A stretch of 64,000 bases of DNA from Bacillota bacterium. GTDB taxonomy: Bacteria; Bacillota; Clostridia; Acetivibrionales; DSM-1351. Position numbers and translations under genes: made by a program. The stretch is taken from positions 24,560 through 88,559 of the forward strand of contig JAEZUC010000176.1 of the NCBI GenBank assembly GCA_023443515.1, written 5' to 3'. Below the pieces are notes generated by a model that was not told the origin of the DNA, ran no database searches, and saw nothing but the letters and a program-made list of their open reading frames with translations. This document shows positions 9,371 through 18,235 of this stretch, piece after piece (position 1 is the first letter of the stretch; each line of letters begins with the position of its first letter).

Positions 9371-9466
9371 ATATTCTCCTATTAAATTTTAAACCTCAAA
9401 ATTTAAAAAACTTTTAGTAAACATTATATCATGATTTTTAACAAATTTCTTATGTTTTATATCGCA

Positions 9467-9496
9467 TTGATGGGTAATATTACATTATGCTATAAT
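9467..9496 (+). promoter_or_regulatory. Sigma-A-type promoter before the murA remnant
   Basis: TTGATG (9467-9472) and TATAAT (9491-9496) are separated by 18 bp. The predicted start, near 9503, falls exactly where murA homology begins, so the promoter appears to drive the remnant and the divIB-sbp-ftsA genes behind it. Confidence 0.7.
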
Positions 9497-9501
9497 TATA
9501 A

Positions 9502-10449
9502 AGTGATAGTGCCAGCAGAATAACACAATCAGGTGGTTGCGAATTAGGCCCAAGACCTATCGATTTACATCTGAAAGCATTAAGAAGCCTTGGTGCAAAG
9601 ATAGATGATGTAAGTGGCGGTTACATATTATGTGAGACAGACGGACTGAAGGGATGTGACATTTACCTTGATTATCCAAGTGTAGGTGCAACGGAAAATA
9701 CTATGATAGCTGCTGTTTACGCACAGGGAGATACTACTATCAGAAACGCAGCAAAAGAGCCGGAAATTGTAGATCTGCAGAACTTCCTTCAAAAAATCGG
9801 GGCGAAGGTAACCGGAGCAGGATCAAGCGTAATAAGAATCAAAGGACTTGAGAAGAAACCTAACAATGTGGAGCATTCGGTAATACCAGACAGAATAATT
9901 ACGGGTACATATATGGTTGCGGCTGCTATTACAGGTGGCAATGTAACAATAAAGAACATAATACCGGAACATATTATATCTATTGCATCGGTGTTAAGTG
10001 ATATAGGCTGTCAGATTTCTATAAAAAGGAACGACATTCAGGTGAGTGCCGGAACAAGGCTGGATGCCATTGAAGTTGTACGGACCTTACCCTACCCGGG
10101 ATTCCCAACAGATATGCAGGCACAGCTGATGACATTGTTGTCGGTATGTAAGGGTACCAGCATAATTATTGAGACAATATTTGATAGCAGATACAAACAT
10201 GTTGACGAACTCTTAAAGATGGGTGCAAACATCAGAATAGACAGTCGGGTTGCTGTAATAAAAGGTGTTGACGGCCTTAACGGTGCACAGGTTTTAGCAA
10301 GAGATCTACGCGGAGGTGCCGCTTTGGTTCTTGCCGGATTAGCAGCAAAAGGAGAAACTATAGTTACAGGCCTTGAGCATATAGACAGAGGCTATTATAA
10401 AATAGAAGATAAGCTGTCGGCTTTAGGTGCTAAAATTATAAGGGTATAA
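9502..10449 (+). pseudogene. murA: 5'-truncated UDP-GlcNAc 1-carboxyvinyltransferase
   Basis: The frame from 9502 to 10449 encodes about 315 residues matching MurA from just before the catalytic cysteine loop (SGGCELGPRPIDLH) to the C-terminus (LEHIDRGYYKIEDKL). Full MurA is about 417 residues. The first roughly 105 residues, which carry the conserved Lys-Asn pair of the active site, are absent, and only 130 bp separate this point from the divergent murT, so they cannot be in another frame. An in-frame TAA lies at 9499-9501 and there is no ATG/GTG/TTG in frame until ATG 9703. If translated from there it gives 248 residues lacking the catalytic Cys. It is probably a remnant, with a full MurA needed elsewhere. 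Confidence 0.85.
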
Positions 10450-10454
10450 AACCA

Positions 10455-11294
10455 ATGAATAATATTCAAAAGAAAAATTTAAAAACTACAAAAGATAAAA
10501 AGAAAAAAAAATACAGATTTAAAATAAGAAGGCTCAAAAAGCTATTTTTATTTGTATTTATTGTGACGGCAGTTGTTTTATTTGCCAGATCTTCACTTTT
10601 TATAGTAGACAATATAAAGGTTACTGGGAATAAAAAATATCAGGCCAATGAAATAATTCTGCGTTCAGGCCTTGTTACGGGTCAGAATGTGTTCAAAATG
10701 CTTGGAGAGAAACCAAAGAATTTATTAATGCTAAAGTTTGAAGACAAAGAAAAAGCGGTGTCTATGTCTATGCCATACATAAGCTCTATCAGTATAAGAC
10801 CTTCAGTACCAAAGTCCATAAAAATAAAGGTTACAGAGAGAACACCTTTTTGTATACTCGACAATAAAGGGACAAGCCTGCTCATTGACAAAAAGGGGTA
10901 CGCTTTGGAGGTCCTAAATAGTCCTAACGAAAAAAAGAAATATTTCAAAATAATAGGTAATTCGTTGGATAGCTTTAAACTGGGACAAGAGGTAAAATTT
11001 AATAATAAAGACACGTTAAATGATTTGATTAATTTTTGCAATCTTTTAAATAAGAGTGATAAGAATTCTAAACTGAAACTGTACCCAAAGCTGACAGCAG
11101 TTAATATGTCAGACCCGGGTATGGTAACCGCTGTATTTGAAAATAGGGTTACCGTAAAATTCGGTGATTTGGATAATTCGGATTACAAGTTAGATTTTTT
11201 AAGGCATTTTTGGGTTAATAATATTACTGCCAAGCAAAAGGGGACTTTGGATTTTACATCAGGAAGCCATCCATTCTTTGCTCCGGCTGAATAA
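10455..11294 (+). CDS. divIB: Cell division protein DivIB/FtsQ
   Basis: The 279-residue protein has a long basic cytoplasmic N-terminus (about 1-30), one membrane helix (about 31-48) and an extracytoplasmic POTRA domain. That domain starts at SSLFIVDNIKVTGNKKYQANEIILRSG-like sequence and is followed by the FtsQ/DivIB beta domain. DivIB scaffolds the septal peptidoglycan synthesis complex with FtsL and DivIC. It begins 5 bp after the murA stop, so it depends on transcription through the murA remnant. This position between murA and ftsA/ftsZ is the standard dcw order. Confidence 0.9.
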   Translation: MNNIQKKNLKTTKDKKKKKYRFKIRRLKKLFLFVFIVTAVVLFARSSLFIVDNIKVTGNKKYQANEIILRSGLVTGQNVFKMLGEKPKNLLMLKFEDKEKAVSMSMPYISSISIRPSVPKSIKIKVTERTPFCILDNKGTSLLIDKKGYALEVLNSPNEKKKYFKIIGNSLDSFKLGQEVKFNNKDTLNDLINFCNLLNKSDKNSKLKLYPKLTAVNMSDPGMVTAVFENRVTVKFGDLDNSDYKLDFLRHFWVNNITAKQKGTLDFTSGSHPFFAPAE

Positions 11295-11330
11295 TTAAAA
11301 TACTTACTACTGAGGCTATGGAGGTTTAAT

Positions 11331-11693
11331 ATGATACCGATTTTAGGATTAATTCTGGGAATAATAGCAGGAATGTTTATTCCTATAACGATACCATCAG
11401 AATATTTTACGTATGTGGCTGTAGCCATACTTGCTGCACTGGACTCTGTGTTTGGAGGGATAGTTGCTTCAATAAACAAAAAATTTGAGATGAGAATATT
11501 TCTGTCAGGATTTTTTGGAAATGCGTTGCTTGCTGCAGGTCTTGCTTATATCGGGGACAAACTGGGAATACAAATATACTTTGCAGCTATTTTTGCCTTC
11601 GGTAACAGACTTTTCTTAAACTTTGCTTTAATTAGAAGATATCTATTGAATAAAATGTTTAAAAAAGATAATATAGTAAAAGAGGATATTTAA
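11331..11693 (+). CDS. sbp: Small basic protein (Sbp, DUF1290 family)
   Basis: A 120-residue integral membrane protein with about four hydrophobic segments and a basic C-terminal tail. It contains the family's characteristic core (AILAALDSVFGGIVA) and lies between divIB and ftsA, as sbp does in Bacillus and clostridia. Its biochemical role is unknown. GGAGG is present 6-10 bp before the ATG. Confidence 0.88.
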   Translation: MIPILGLILGIIAGMFIPITIPSEYFTYVAVAILAALDSVFGGIVASINKKFEMRIFLSGFFGNALLAAGLAYIGDKLGIQIYFAAIFAFGNRLFLNFALIRRYLLNKMFKKDNIVKEDI

Positions 11694-11746
11694 ATACAGA
11701 ATGTTACGAAAAGTACTAAAGATACACTTTTTAGGGGGTCAGTTCG

Positions 11747-12991
11747 GTGTCTGATATCATAGTAGGAATTGACATAGGTACTTCCAAGGTAAGTACGGTA
11801 ATTGGAAAAATTAACAGCATGGGCGAGGTAGAGGTCTTAGGTAAAGGAACTGATCCTTGTAATGGAGTAAAAAAAGGAATCATTGTAGATATTGAGGCCG
11901 TTTCATCATCTATCAGAAATTCTGTAAAAATCGCTGAAAATCAAGCAGAAATCAAGGTTGCTACTGCATACGTAAATATTTCAGGATTGCATGTTGATAT
12001 TAATAATCATAAGAATTTTACTATTGTAGCCAGTGAAAATAAGGAAATTACAAGAAATGATGTACAAAAACTTCTTTACTCGGCAGGTACTATGGACATA
12101 CCGGAGGGCAGCGAGATTATTGATGTTGTTCCCAGACAGTACATAGTAGACGGTTACGATGGTATCACAGATCCTGTAGGTATGAAGGGCGCAAAACTTG
12201 AAGGAGATTTTGACGTAGTAATAGGAAAGATAATCTCAGTACAGAATATTGTGAGAAGTATGGAGAAAGCCGGTTTAAAAGTTGATGGGATAATACCCGA
12301 AGGCTTTTCATCGGGGGAATGCATTTTAGCGCCTGACGAAAAGGAAATGGGAGTAGTGCTTATTGATGTTGGAGGTGGTTCAACAGAAATAAGTGTTTTC
12401 AAAAATGATATGCTGGTTATGAACAAGTGTATTCCTGTCGGAGGAGACCATATAACCAATGATTTATCTATAGCTTTAAAAATTACATATTCTGAAGCCG
12501 AAAAAGTAAAAAGACAACTTCAACTGGCCTCCACAGCACTTATTAAATTCGATCAGGATATAACAGTAAATGATATCAGCGAGAGTTTTAAAAAGAATGT
12601 AAAGGTATCAGATGTTATAGAAGTAATTGAAGCAAGAGTTTATGAGATATTCAGTCTGTGCTTTGAGCTGATTCAGAAAAACTGTCCCGGTAATTACGGT
12701 GCGGGAGTAGTACTTTCAGGAAATGGTATTTCTTCAATGGATGGTTCAGTACAAATAGCAAATGAGCTTTTCAATGTGCCGGTAAGGATAGCATCACCGA
12801 AGGTAAGAAGTTTATCCGGTCTGCAGCATTGCACTGCCGCGGGGATTGTCAGTTATATAGGCAAACAGGAAAGAGAAGCTAGTACAACAAGTTCTGTCAC
12901 CAAGAAAGCCGATTTAAAGCCTGTAAAAAAAGCCAAACAAAGTTCATTTTTCAAAAAGGCATTAAATGCCTTAAAAGAATTTTTTTACTAG
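11747..12991 (+). CDS. ftsA: Cell division protein FtsA
   Basis: A 414-residue actin-like ATPase that tethers FtsZ to the membrane and recruits the divisome. Visible features are the phosphate-1 motif (GIDIGTSKVSTVIG), the SHS2/1C region, the phosphate-2 motif (VVLIDVGGGSTEISVF), the adenosine motif (VVLSGNGISSM) and a C-terminal amphipathic helix (SSFFKKALNALKEFF) that acts as the membrane anchor. The start is GTG at 11747 with AGGGGG 8 bp upstream. A short GGCAA/TTGCC inverted repeat follows the gene. Confidence 0.95.
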   Translation: MSDIIVGIDIGTSKVSTVIGKINSMGEVEVLGKGTDPCNGVKKGIIVDIEAVSSSIRNSVKIAENQAEIKVATAYVNISGLHVDINNHKNFTIVASENKEITRNDVQKLLYSAGTMDIPEGSEIIDVVPRQYIVDGYDGITDPVGMKGAKLEGDFDVVIGKIISVQNIVRSMEKAGLKVDGIIPEGFSSGECILAPDEKEMGVVLIDVGGGSTEISVFKNDMLVMNKCIPVGGDHITNDLSIALKITYSEAEKVKRQLQLASTALIKFDQDITVNDISESFKKNVKVSDVIEVIEARVYEIFSLCFELIQKNCPGNYGAGVVLSGNGISSMDGSVQIANELFNVPVRIASPKVRSLSGLQHCTAAGIVSYIGKQEREASTTSSVTKKADLKPVKKAKQSSFFKKALNALKEFFY

Positions 12992-13008
12992 GCAATATAA
13001 ATCAAAAC

Positions 13009-13037
13009 TTGCCTTATTTGTTTTTATAATATATAGT
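13009..13037 (+). promoter_or_regulatory. Candidate promoter of ftsZ
   Basis: TTGCCT (13009-13014) and TATAGT (13032-13037) are 17 bp apart in the 150-bp ftsA-ftsZ gap. It overlaps the right arm of a weak hairpin, so ftsZ may be both read through and independently transcribed. Confidence 0.5.
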
Positions 13038-13144
13038 ATTATTATGTGTTTTTCTACGCTATATATAAAAAAAGACAATTTATTCCGTTAAATTTAATAG
13101 ATATACACATCAGTTTTATTACAAATGCTAAAGGGGGATTTAAA

Positions 13145-14287
13145 TTGCTAGATTTCGAGATTGACATGGACCATTTTGCCCAAATAAAAGTTATTGGTTG
13201 TGGTGGCGGAGGCAACAACGCCGTTAACAGGATGATAGCAGCCGGGTTAAGAGGCGTGGATTTTATAGCGATTAATACTGATAAGCAGGCATTATTTTTA
13301 TCAAAAGCCAATACTAAGATTCAGATAGGAGACAAGCTTACTAAAGGGCTTGGTGCCGGAGCAAATCCTGAAATCGGAGAAAAGGCAGCTAATGAGAGCA
13401 GAGATGAGATTGCACAGGCTATAAAGGGCGCCGACATGGTTTTTGTTACTGCCGGTATGGGTGGCGGAACAGGAACTGGTGCAGCTCCTGTTGTAGCGCA
13501 GCTTGCAAGAGAGATGGGTATTCTTACGGTAGCTGTTGTTACAAAACCTTTTATGTTTGAAAGCAGAACCCGTATGCAACATGCTGAAAGAGGTATAGAA
13601 AACCTTAAAAATTCAGTTGATTCACTAGTAACAATACCAAATGACAGGCTTCTTCAGGTTGTTGAAAAAAGAACAACAATGGTAGAGGCTTTCAGAATGG
13701 CAGATGATATATTACGTCAGGGTGTACAGGGTATTTCTGATTTGATTGCCGTTCCCGGATTAGTAAATCTTGACTTTGCTGATGTAAAAACAATAATGCT
13801 TAGTTCAGGTTTGGCTCACATGGGAGTTGGAAGAGCATCCGGTGAAAGCAGAGCGGAAGATGCAGCAAAACAGGCAATTCAAAGTCCACTTCTTGAAACA
13901 TCAATTGAAGGTGCAAGGAGAGTACTTGTAAATATTACAGGAGGGCCTGATCTGGGTCTGTTTGAAGTAAATACTGCAGCAGAACTGGTTCAGAAGTCTG
14001 CTGACCCCGAAGCAAATATAATATTTGGAGCTGTTATTGATGACAATCTTAAAGATGAACTCATGATAACAGTTATTGCGACCGGCTTTGAGACAAGTCC
14101 TATACTTAAAAAGACTGAAAAGCCCGTTGAAAAAGTAGTTAAAAGTTCTGTATCTTCAAATGCCTCAGCACCTGTTGACAGCGGAAGCTACGGTTCAGTT
14201 TCTCAGGAGAAAAGTTCTTCAGGCTCAATGTCAGTTGACAATGAACTTGATATACCAACTTTTCTGAGAAGAAACAGATTTAAATAA
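13145..14287 (+). CDS. ftsZ: Cell division protein FtsZ
   Basis: A 380-residue tubulin-like GTPase that forms the Z ring. It has the nucleotide-binding GCGGGGNNAVNRM, the tubulin signature GGGTGTGAAP, the T7 region and a C-terminal peptide (DIPTFLRRNR) that binds FtsA after a Ser/Val-rich linker. The start is the TTG at 13145 with AAAGGGGG 6-8 bp upstream; the frame is open further upstream, but that stretch (MFFYAIYKK...) has no FtsZ similarity. A strong terminator follows. Confidence 0.97.
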   Translation: MLDFEIDMDHFAQIKVIGCGGGGNNAVNRMIAAGLRGVDFIAINTDKQALFLSKANTKIQIGDKLTKGLGAGANPEIGEKAANESRDEIAQAIKGADMVFVTAGMGGGTGTGAAPVVAQLAREMGILTVAVVTKPFMFESRTRMQHAERGIENLKNSVDSLVTIPNDRLLQVVEKRTTMVEAFRMADDILRQGVQGISDLIAVPGLVNLDFADVKTIMLSSGLAHMGVGRASGESRAEDAAKQAIQSPLLETSIEGARRVLVNITGGPDLGLFEVNTAAELVQKSADPEANIIFGAVIDDNLKDELMITVIATGFETSPILKKTEKPVEKVVKSSVSSNASAPVDSGSYGSVSQEKSSSGSMSVDNELDIPTFLRRNRFK

Positions 14288-14324
14288 ATTAAGCATAAAT
14301 TCGGTTAATTTAGCGCATTTACAG

Positions 14325-14351
14325 CCCGTTGGAAGTTCCAACGGGTTTTTT
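14325..14351 (+). terminator. Rho-independent terminator after ftsZ
   Basis: CCCGTTGGAA (14325-14334) and TTCCAACGGG (14336-14345) form a perfect stem followed by six T. Confidence 0.95.
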
Positions 14352-14413
14352 GCATTTTCCGGGTTTTTGGAAACCTATTTTGTCATATGAAAATTCTTTT
14401 TCTACATTTCTTT

Positions 14414-14446
14414 TTGACAAACTTTTGTTAATTGACTATGTATAAT
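14414..14446 (+). promoter_or_regulatory. spoIIG-type promoter with extended spacer
   Basis: A consensus TTGACA (14414-14419) and TATAAT (14441-14446) are 21 bp apart. The Bacillus spoIIG promoter likewise has a spacer several bases longer than normal and needs Spo0A-P. TTTGTCAAA, close to a 0A box, reads on the minus strand across the -35, and TTTTGTCAT lies at about 14378-14386. Confidence 0.65.
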
Positions 14447-14529
14447 AAACATAAAAACATAAAGGCTTGAATAATAATTTAATAGATATAATTTCCGTAC
14501 AGGTCTTTTAGTAATTGTGAGGTATAAAA

Positions 14530-15429
14530 GTGGAAATTTATTTAGATGTACTTATACTTGAAAATTTAGTTATCAATTATCTTATTTTATATGTTACTGC
14601 AAAGTTTTCAAAATACAGCACAAGCACTTTGCGATTATTCTCCGGAGCGATAATAGGTGCCTTATATGTTGGTATAATCATAGTTGAACCTGATATAAAG
14701 GTATTCTATACTACGTTGGCAAAGATACTTTTATCCTTCTTTATAATAGCTGTCACATTCTCGCCCAGAAAGGTTATGACGTTCATAAAAACATTGGTAA
14801 TTTTTTACATATCCACTTTTATTTTTGCAGGTGCAGCACTTGCTTTCCTGTTTTTCAATCAGCAGGGGGGCTTTGTGAAAAACGGTATTGTTTATGTATT
14901 TGGGCAATCAAAGTGGAGTTTAATGTTCTTTTCACTCGTTACTGTAGGTATAATCATAAAAATATTTATGGAAGTAATTCAAAGCAAATTTACCAGGGAG
15001 AATCTTCTTATACCGGTAAAGATAGCCTTTGATAACAGAAAAATAGGGTTTCCTGCATTGGTGGATACCGGTAATACATTAAAGGATCCATTAACAAATA
15101 TTCCTGTAATGGTTGTAGAATTTAAAGCACTTGAAGAACTACTGCCGATAGAAATAAAGGATATCTTTAGAAATTCAAAGGAAGACGATTTAAGCTGTGT
15201 AACTACAACAATTTCAACTTCTAAGTGGTTTTCAAGATTCAGGTTGATACCCTTTAGCTCACTGGGCAAGGAAAACGGAATGCTTATAGGTTTTAAACCT
15301 GATTTTATTGAGATAGGCGAGGAAGAAGAAAAAAGGGATGTAAAAAATGTGATTGTAGGTATATACAACAGGTCCCTGTCAAGGAATGAAAAGTACAAGG
15401 CACTGCTTGGCCCGGAACTGGTTGCGTAG
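14530..15429 (+). CDS. spoIIGA: Sporulation sigma-E processing peptidase
   Basis: The 299-residue membrane aspartic protease cleaves the pro-sequence from sigma-E after a signal from the forespore (SpoIIR). About five hydrophobic helices occupy residues 1-150. The cytoplasmic protease-like half carries the aspartate motif ALVDTGNTLKDPL. The start is GTG at 14530 with TGAGG upstream. It is directly followed by its substrate gene sigE, the standard spoIIG operon. Confidence 0.95.
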   Translation: MEIYLDVLILENLVINYLILYVTAKFSKYSTSTLRLFSGAIIGALYVGIIIVEPDIKVFYTTLAKILLSFFIIAVTFSPRKVMTFIKTLVIFYISTFIFAGAALAFLFFNQQGGFVKNGIVYVFGQSKWSLMFFSLVTVGIIIKIFMEVIQSKFTRENLLIPVKIAFDNRKIGFPALVDTGNTLKDPLTNIPVMVVEFKALEELLPIEIKDIFRNSKEDDLSCVTTTISTSKWFSRFRLIPFSSLGKENGMLIGFKPDFIEIGEEEEKRDVKNVIVGIYNRSLSRNEKYKALLGPELVA

Positions 15430-15468
15430 GCTGAATTACTATATACATATTTGAAAGGGGACAGCTAA

Positions 15469-16200
15469 ATGAATTTTGTATCCAGGTGTAAGATGTACTT
15501 ACTTATCAAGTACGAAACGCTATTAAGGAAGTTTAAAATCGGGAGTGTATTTCCAGTACATTACATAGGAGGCAGTGAGGCTTTGCCACCTCCCCTTACC
15601 CTCGATGAAGAGACTTACCTTCTTAATAAGCTTGAAAAAAGCGATTATGGCGTTAAAAGTATTTTAATTGAAAGAAATCTCAGACTGGTTGTTTATATTG
15701 CAAGAAAGTTTGAAAACACCGGTGTAGGAGTAGAAGATCTGATTTCAATTGGCACTATAGGTTTGATAAAGGCTATAAATACATTCAATCCCTCCAAAAA
15801 TATCAAACTAGCCACCTATGCTTCAAGGTGTATTGAAAATGAAATACTCATGTATCTGAGAAGAAATAACAGGGTTAAGGCAGAAATATCTATAGACGAA
15901 CCATTAAATATCGATTGGGATGGTAATGAACTGCTACTGTCGGATATACTTGGAACCGAAAACGACATGATTCACAGAAGTATTGAGGACGAGGTTGACA
16001 AGGAACTGCTTGCTACTGCAATGAAAAAATTATCAGTAAGGGAAAAGAAAATAATGGAACTGAGGTTTGGTCTTGCGAACGGTGTTGAAAAAACCCAAAA
16101 AGAAGTAGCAGATATGCTGGGAATATCCCAATCTTATATATCAAGACTTGAAAAAAGAATTATCAGCAGACTGAAAAAAGAGATTAGCAGGATGACCTAG
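15469..16200 (+). CDS. sigE: RNA polymerase sporulation sigma factor SigE (pro-form)
   Basis: The 243-residue protein begins with a basic/hydrophobic pro-sequence (about 1-30) that holds it at the membrane until SpoIIGA cleavage. Region 2 (EDLISIGTIGLIKAINTF, KLATYASRCIENEIL) and region 4 (KTQKEVADMLGISQSYISRL) follow. SigE directs early mother-cell transcription. AGGGG precedes the ATG. The gap to spoIIGA is 39 bp with no clear promoter, so the two genes are co-transcribed. Confidence 0.96.
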   Translation: MNFVSRCKMYLLIKYETLLRKFKIGSVFPVHYIGGSEALPPPLTLDEETYLLNKLEKSDYGVKSILIERNLRLVVYIARKFENTGVGVEDLISIGTIGLIKAINTFNPSKNIKLATYASRCIENEILMYLRRNNRVKAEISIDEPLNIDWDGNELLLSDILGTENDMIHRSIEDEVDKELLATAMKKLSVREKKIMELRFGLANGVEKTQKEVADMLGISQSYISRLEKRIISRLKKEISRMT

Positions 16201-16271
16201 AGAGAAGCCGTTGAACCCGCAAATGCAAGCTTGTCAAGGGTTTCGAGAAAAATATTTTGAACCTAGATTCA

Positions 16272-16300
16272 GTATAAAAAAGACCTTCATGGCAATAATG
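16272..16300 (+). promoter_or_regulatory. Sigma-F/sigma-G type promoter of sigG
   Basis: GTATA (16272-16276) and GGCAATAATG (16291-16300) match the forespore consensus GYATA and GGNNANANTR with a 14-bp spacer. The start would lie about 30 bp before the sigG ribosome site, giving forespore-specific expression of sigG independent of spoIIG. Confidence 0.75.
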
Positions 16301-16337
16301 ATATTGCACAGTTATTATTGCTCTGGAGGTTTTTTAT

Positions 16338-17111
16338 ATGCTTATCAATAAAGTTGAAATATGTGGTGTTAATACATCTAAACTACCTGTTCTTACTAAT
16401 GAACAGAAAAAAGTACTATTTGAAAGAATGCATAAAGGTGATAATTCTGCTAGAGATGAGTTTATAAATGGAAATCTCAGGCTTGTATTAAGCGTTATTC
16501 AGAGATTTAATAATAGAGGAGAATATGTAGACGATTTGTTTCAGGTAGGCTGTATAGGTTTAATAAAAGCTATAGATAATTTTGATGTAAGTCAGAATGT
16601 CAAGTTTTCAACTTATGCAGTCCCAATGATAATAGGAGAAATCAGAAGGTATCTGAGAGACAATAATTCCATAAGAGTCAGTCGCTCATTAAGAGACATA
16701 GCATACAAAGCATTACAGGCAAAGGAGAGGCTTACAACACAAAATTCAAAAGAGCCTACAATAGCAGAACTGGCTCAGGAACTTCAGCTTCCCAAGGAAG
16801 ATATTGTTTTTGCATTGGATGCCATCCAAGACCCTATATCGTTGTTTGAATCCGTTTACCATGACGGAGGAGATGCAATTTATGTAATGGATCAGGTTAG
16901 CGATGACAAAAATATAGACGAGAATTGGCTCGAAACGATTTCTTTGAAAGAGGCAATGCGTAAACTAAATGACAGGGAAAAACTCATTCTGAACCTCAGG
17001 TTTTTTGAAGGCAGAACTCAAATGGAAGTTGCAGATGAAATAGGAATTTCTCAAGCTCAGGTGTCCAGACTTGAAAAGACAGCATTAATGCATATGAAAA
17101 AATACATTTAA
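16338..17111 (+). CDS. sigG: RNA polymerase sporulation sigma factor SigG
   Basis: The 257-residue late forespore sigma factor opens with the SigG-type N-terminus MLINKVEICGVNTSKLPVL, which is involved in anti-sigma contact in the family. Region 2 (DDLFQVGCIGLIKAIDNF), region 3 and region 4 (RTQMEVADEIGISQAQVSRL) follow. GGAGG lies 8 bp before the ATG. Its own forespore promoter lies upstream and a terminator follows, so it is a single-gene unit besides possible read-through from sigE. Confidence 0.96.
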   Translation: MLINKVEICGVNTSKLPVLTNEQKKVLFERMHKGDNSARDEFINGNLRLVLSVIQRFNNRGEYVDDLFQVGCIGLIKAIDNFDVSQNVKFSTYAVPMIIGEIRRYLRDNNSIRVSRSLRDIAYKALQAKERLTTQNSKEPTIAELAQELQLPKEDIVFALDAIQDPISLFESVYHDGGDAIYVMDQVSDDKNIDENWLETISLKEAMRKLNDREKLILNLRFFEGRTQMEVADEIGISQAQVSRLEKTALMHMKKYI

Positions 17112-17147
17112 TAAATCTATAAGAATTAAATATTTCATAACAAAAAA

Positions 17148-17187
17148 AATAGGACATATATTTATTAATATATGTCCTATTTTTTTG
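17148..17187 (+). terminator. Rho-independent terminator after sigG
   Basis: AATAGGACATATA (17148-17160) pairs perfectly with TATATGTCCTATT (17169-17181), followed by a T-run. Confidence 0.92.
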
Positions 17188-17204
17188 ATTACGGAGGTTG
17201 ACAC

Positions 17205-17465
17205 ATGAGAAGAGCAAGCAGCCTTAAGGATAAGGAAGTTATAAATGTTTTGGACGGCACACGTCTGGGAATGGTATCAGATGTGGAAATAAACCTCAAT
17301 GACGGGAGAATAGAGGGGATAGTAGTTCCTATACCCGGTAAATGGTTTGGTCTGTTTGGAAAGGATAATGAATACATAATTCCATGGGAAAATATTATAA
17401 AGGTTGGTGATGAAATAATACTGGTTGAAATGAATGAGAATTTTGTCAGAAAGTTTTTAGAATGA
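17205..17465 (+). CDS. YlmC/YmxH family sporulation-associated PRC-barrel protein
   Basis: An 86-residue single PRC-barrel protein (LKDKEVINVLDGTRLGMVSDVEI, then GIVVPIP and an IPWENIIKVGDE ending) of the YlmC/YmxH family, found widely in spore formers. The molecular role is unknown. GGAGG stands before the ATG. Its place just after sigG is common in clostridia and suggests a sporulation link by context only. Confidence 0.88.
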   Translation: MRRASSLKDKEVINVLDGTRLGMVSDVEINLNDGRIEGIVVPIPGKWFGLFGKDNEYIIPWENIIKVGDEIILVEMNENFVRKFLE

Positions 17466-17554
17466 TAGTTGCTGTAGGTATACAAATATTATCAAATAAG
17501 GTAAAATGGAATCAGCATAAAAAACACTTGCTTTTACAACAGGAGGAAAAACAA

Positions 17555-18007
17555 ATGAAGTGTCCATTTTGCGGTTTTATAGAAGATAAGGTCATTGATT
17601 CCCGACCCACGGATGAAGGTTCTGCTATCAGAAGAAGACGTGAATGTACAAAATGCAACAGAAGATTCACCACATATGAAAAAGTTGAAAGTCTGCCTCT
17701 GATGGTAATAAAAAAGGATAAATCAAGACAGCCCTTTGACAGGGACAAACTAATGAATGGACTTTTAAGAGCATGTGAGAAAAGGCCTGTATCTATAAAC
17801 GACCTGGAAAAAATGGTAGAAAATATAGAGTCACAACTGCATAATTCACTTCAGAGAGAAGTAACTACAGAAGATATTGGTGAGATGGTTATGTCAAAAC
17901 TTAAAACCATGGATGAGGTTGCTTACGTAAGGTTTGCGTCGGTCTACAGGCAGTTCAAAGATATAAATACTTTTATGGACGAGCTTAGAAAACTGCTTAG
18001 AGATTAA
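17555..18007 (+). CDS. nrdR: Transcriptional repressor NrdR
   Basis: A 150-residue repressor of ribonucleotide reductase genes. An N-terminal zinc ribbon (CPFC at 3-6 and CTKC near 31-34) binds DNA, and an ATP-cone domain (MVIKKDKSRQPFDRDKL onward) senses ATP/dATP. The true start is ATG 17555, 7 bp after AGGAGG; the frame stays open upstream to 17462 but that extension is not NrdR-like. No nrd gene is next to it. Confidence 0.95.
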   Translation: MKCPFCGFIEDKVIDSRPTDEGSAIRRRRECTKCNRRFTTYEKVESLPLMVIKKDKSRQPFDRDKLMNGLLRACEKRPVSINDLEKMVENIESQLHNSLQREVTTEDIGEMVMSKLKTMDEVAYVRFASVYRQFKDINTFMDELRKLLRD

Positions 18008-18037
18008 AAAATGGAATAGTTTATATAAAAAATACAG

Positions 18038-18067
18038 CCCATTCGCTTTTGTTGAATGGGTCTTTTG
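18038..18067 (+). terminator. Terminator after nrdR
   Basis: CCCATTC (18038-18044) and GAATGGG (18054-18060) with a 9-nt loop and a short T-rich tail. The rest of the 228-bp gap to the next gene is AT-rich with no feature I can call. Confidence 0.75.
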
Positions 18068-18235
18068 ACTTTAATTGATTTTTATGTTAAAATTTATCCC
18101 ATGGAACGATATCATTTCTTGTAATTCTTAATATATTTTGTCTAAATTGGTAAGGTTTCTATTTAATATTTCTTAATATCATTCAAATGTGTTTTACATC
18201 AAAATTTCCAAAAAATTTAATGAGAGGATCTTTAT

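Noticed and set aside
11183..11479. Long minus-strand frames within coding genes (also 2.0-2.4, 24.4, 37.7-38.3, 49.7-50.2 and 54.6-55.1 kb)
   Set aside because: They are antisense shadows of well-supported plus-strand genes and lack ribosome sites and family similarity.
13046..13144. N-terminal extension of ftsZ
   Set aside because: The stretch is not FtsZ-like and has no ribosome site, while TTG 13145 has AAAGGGGG at proper distance.
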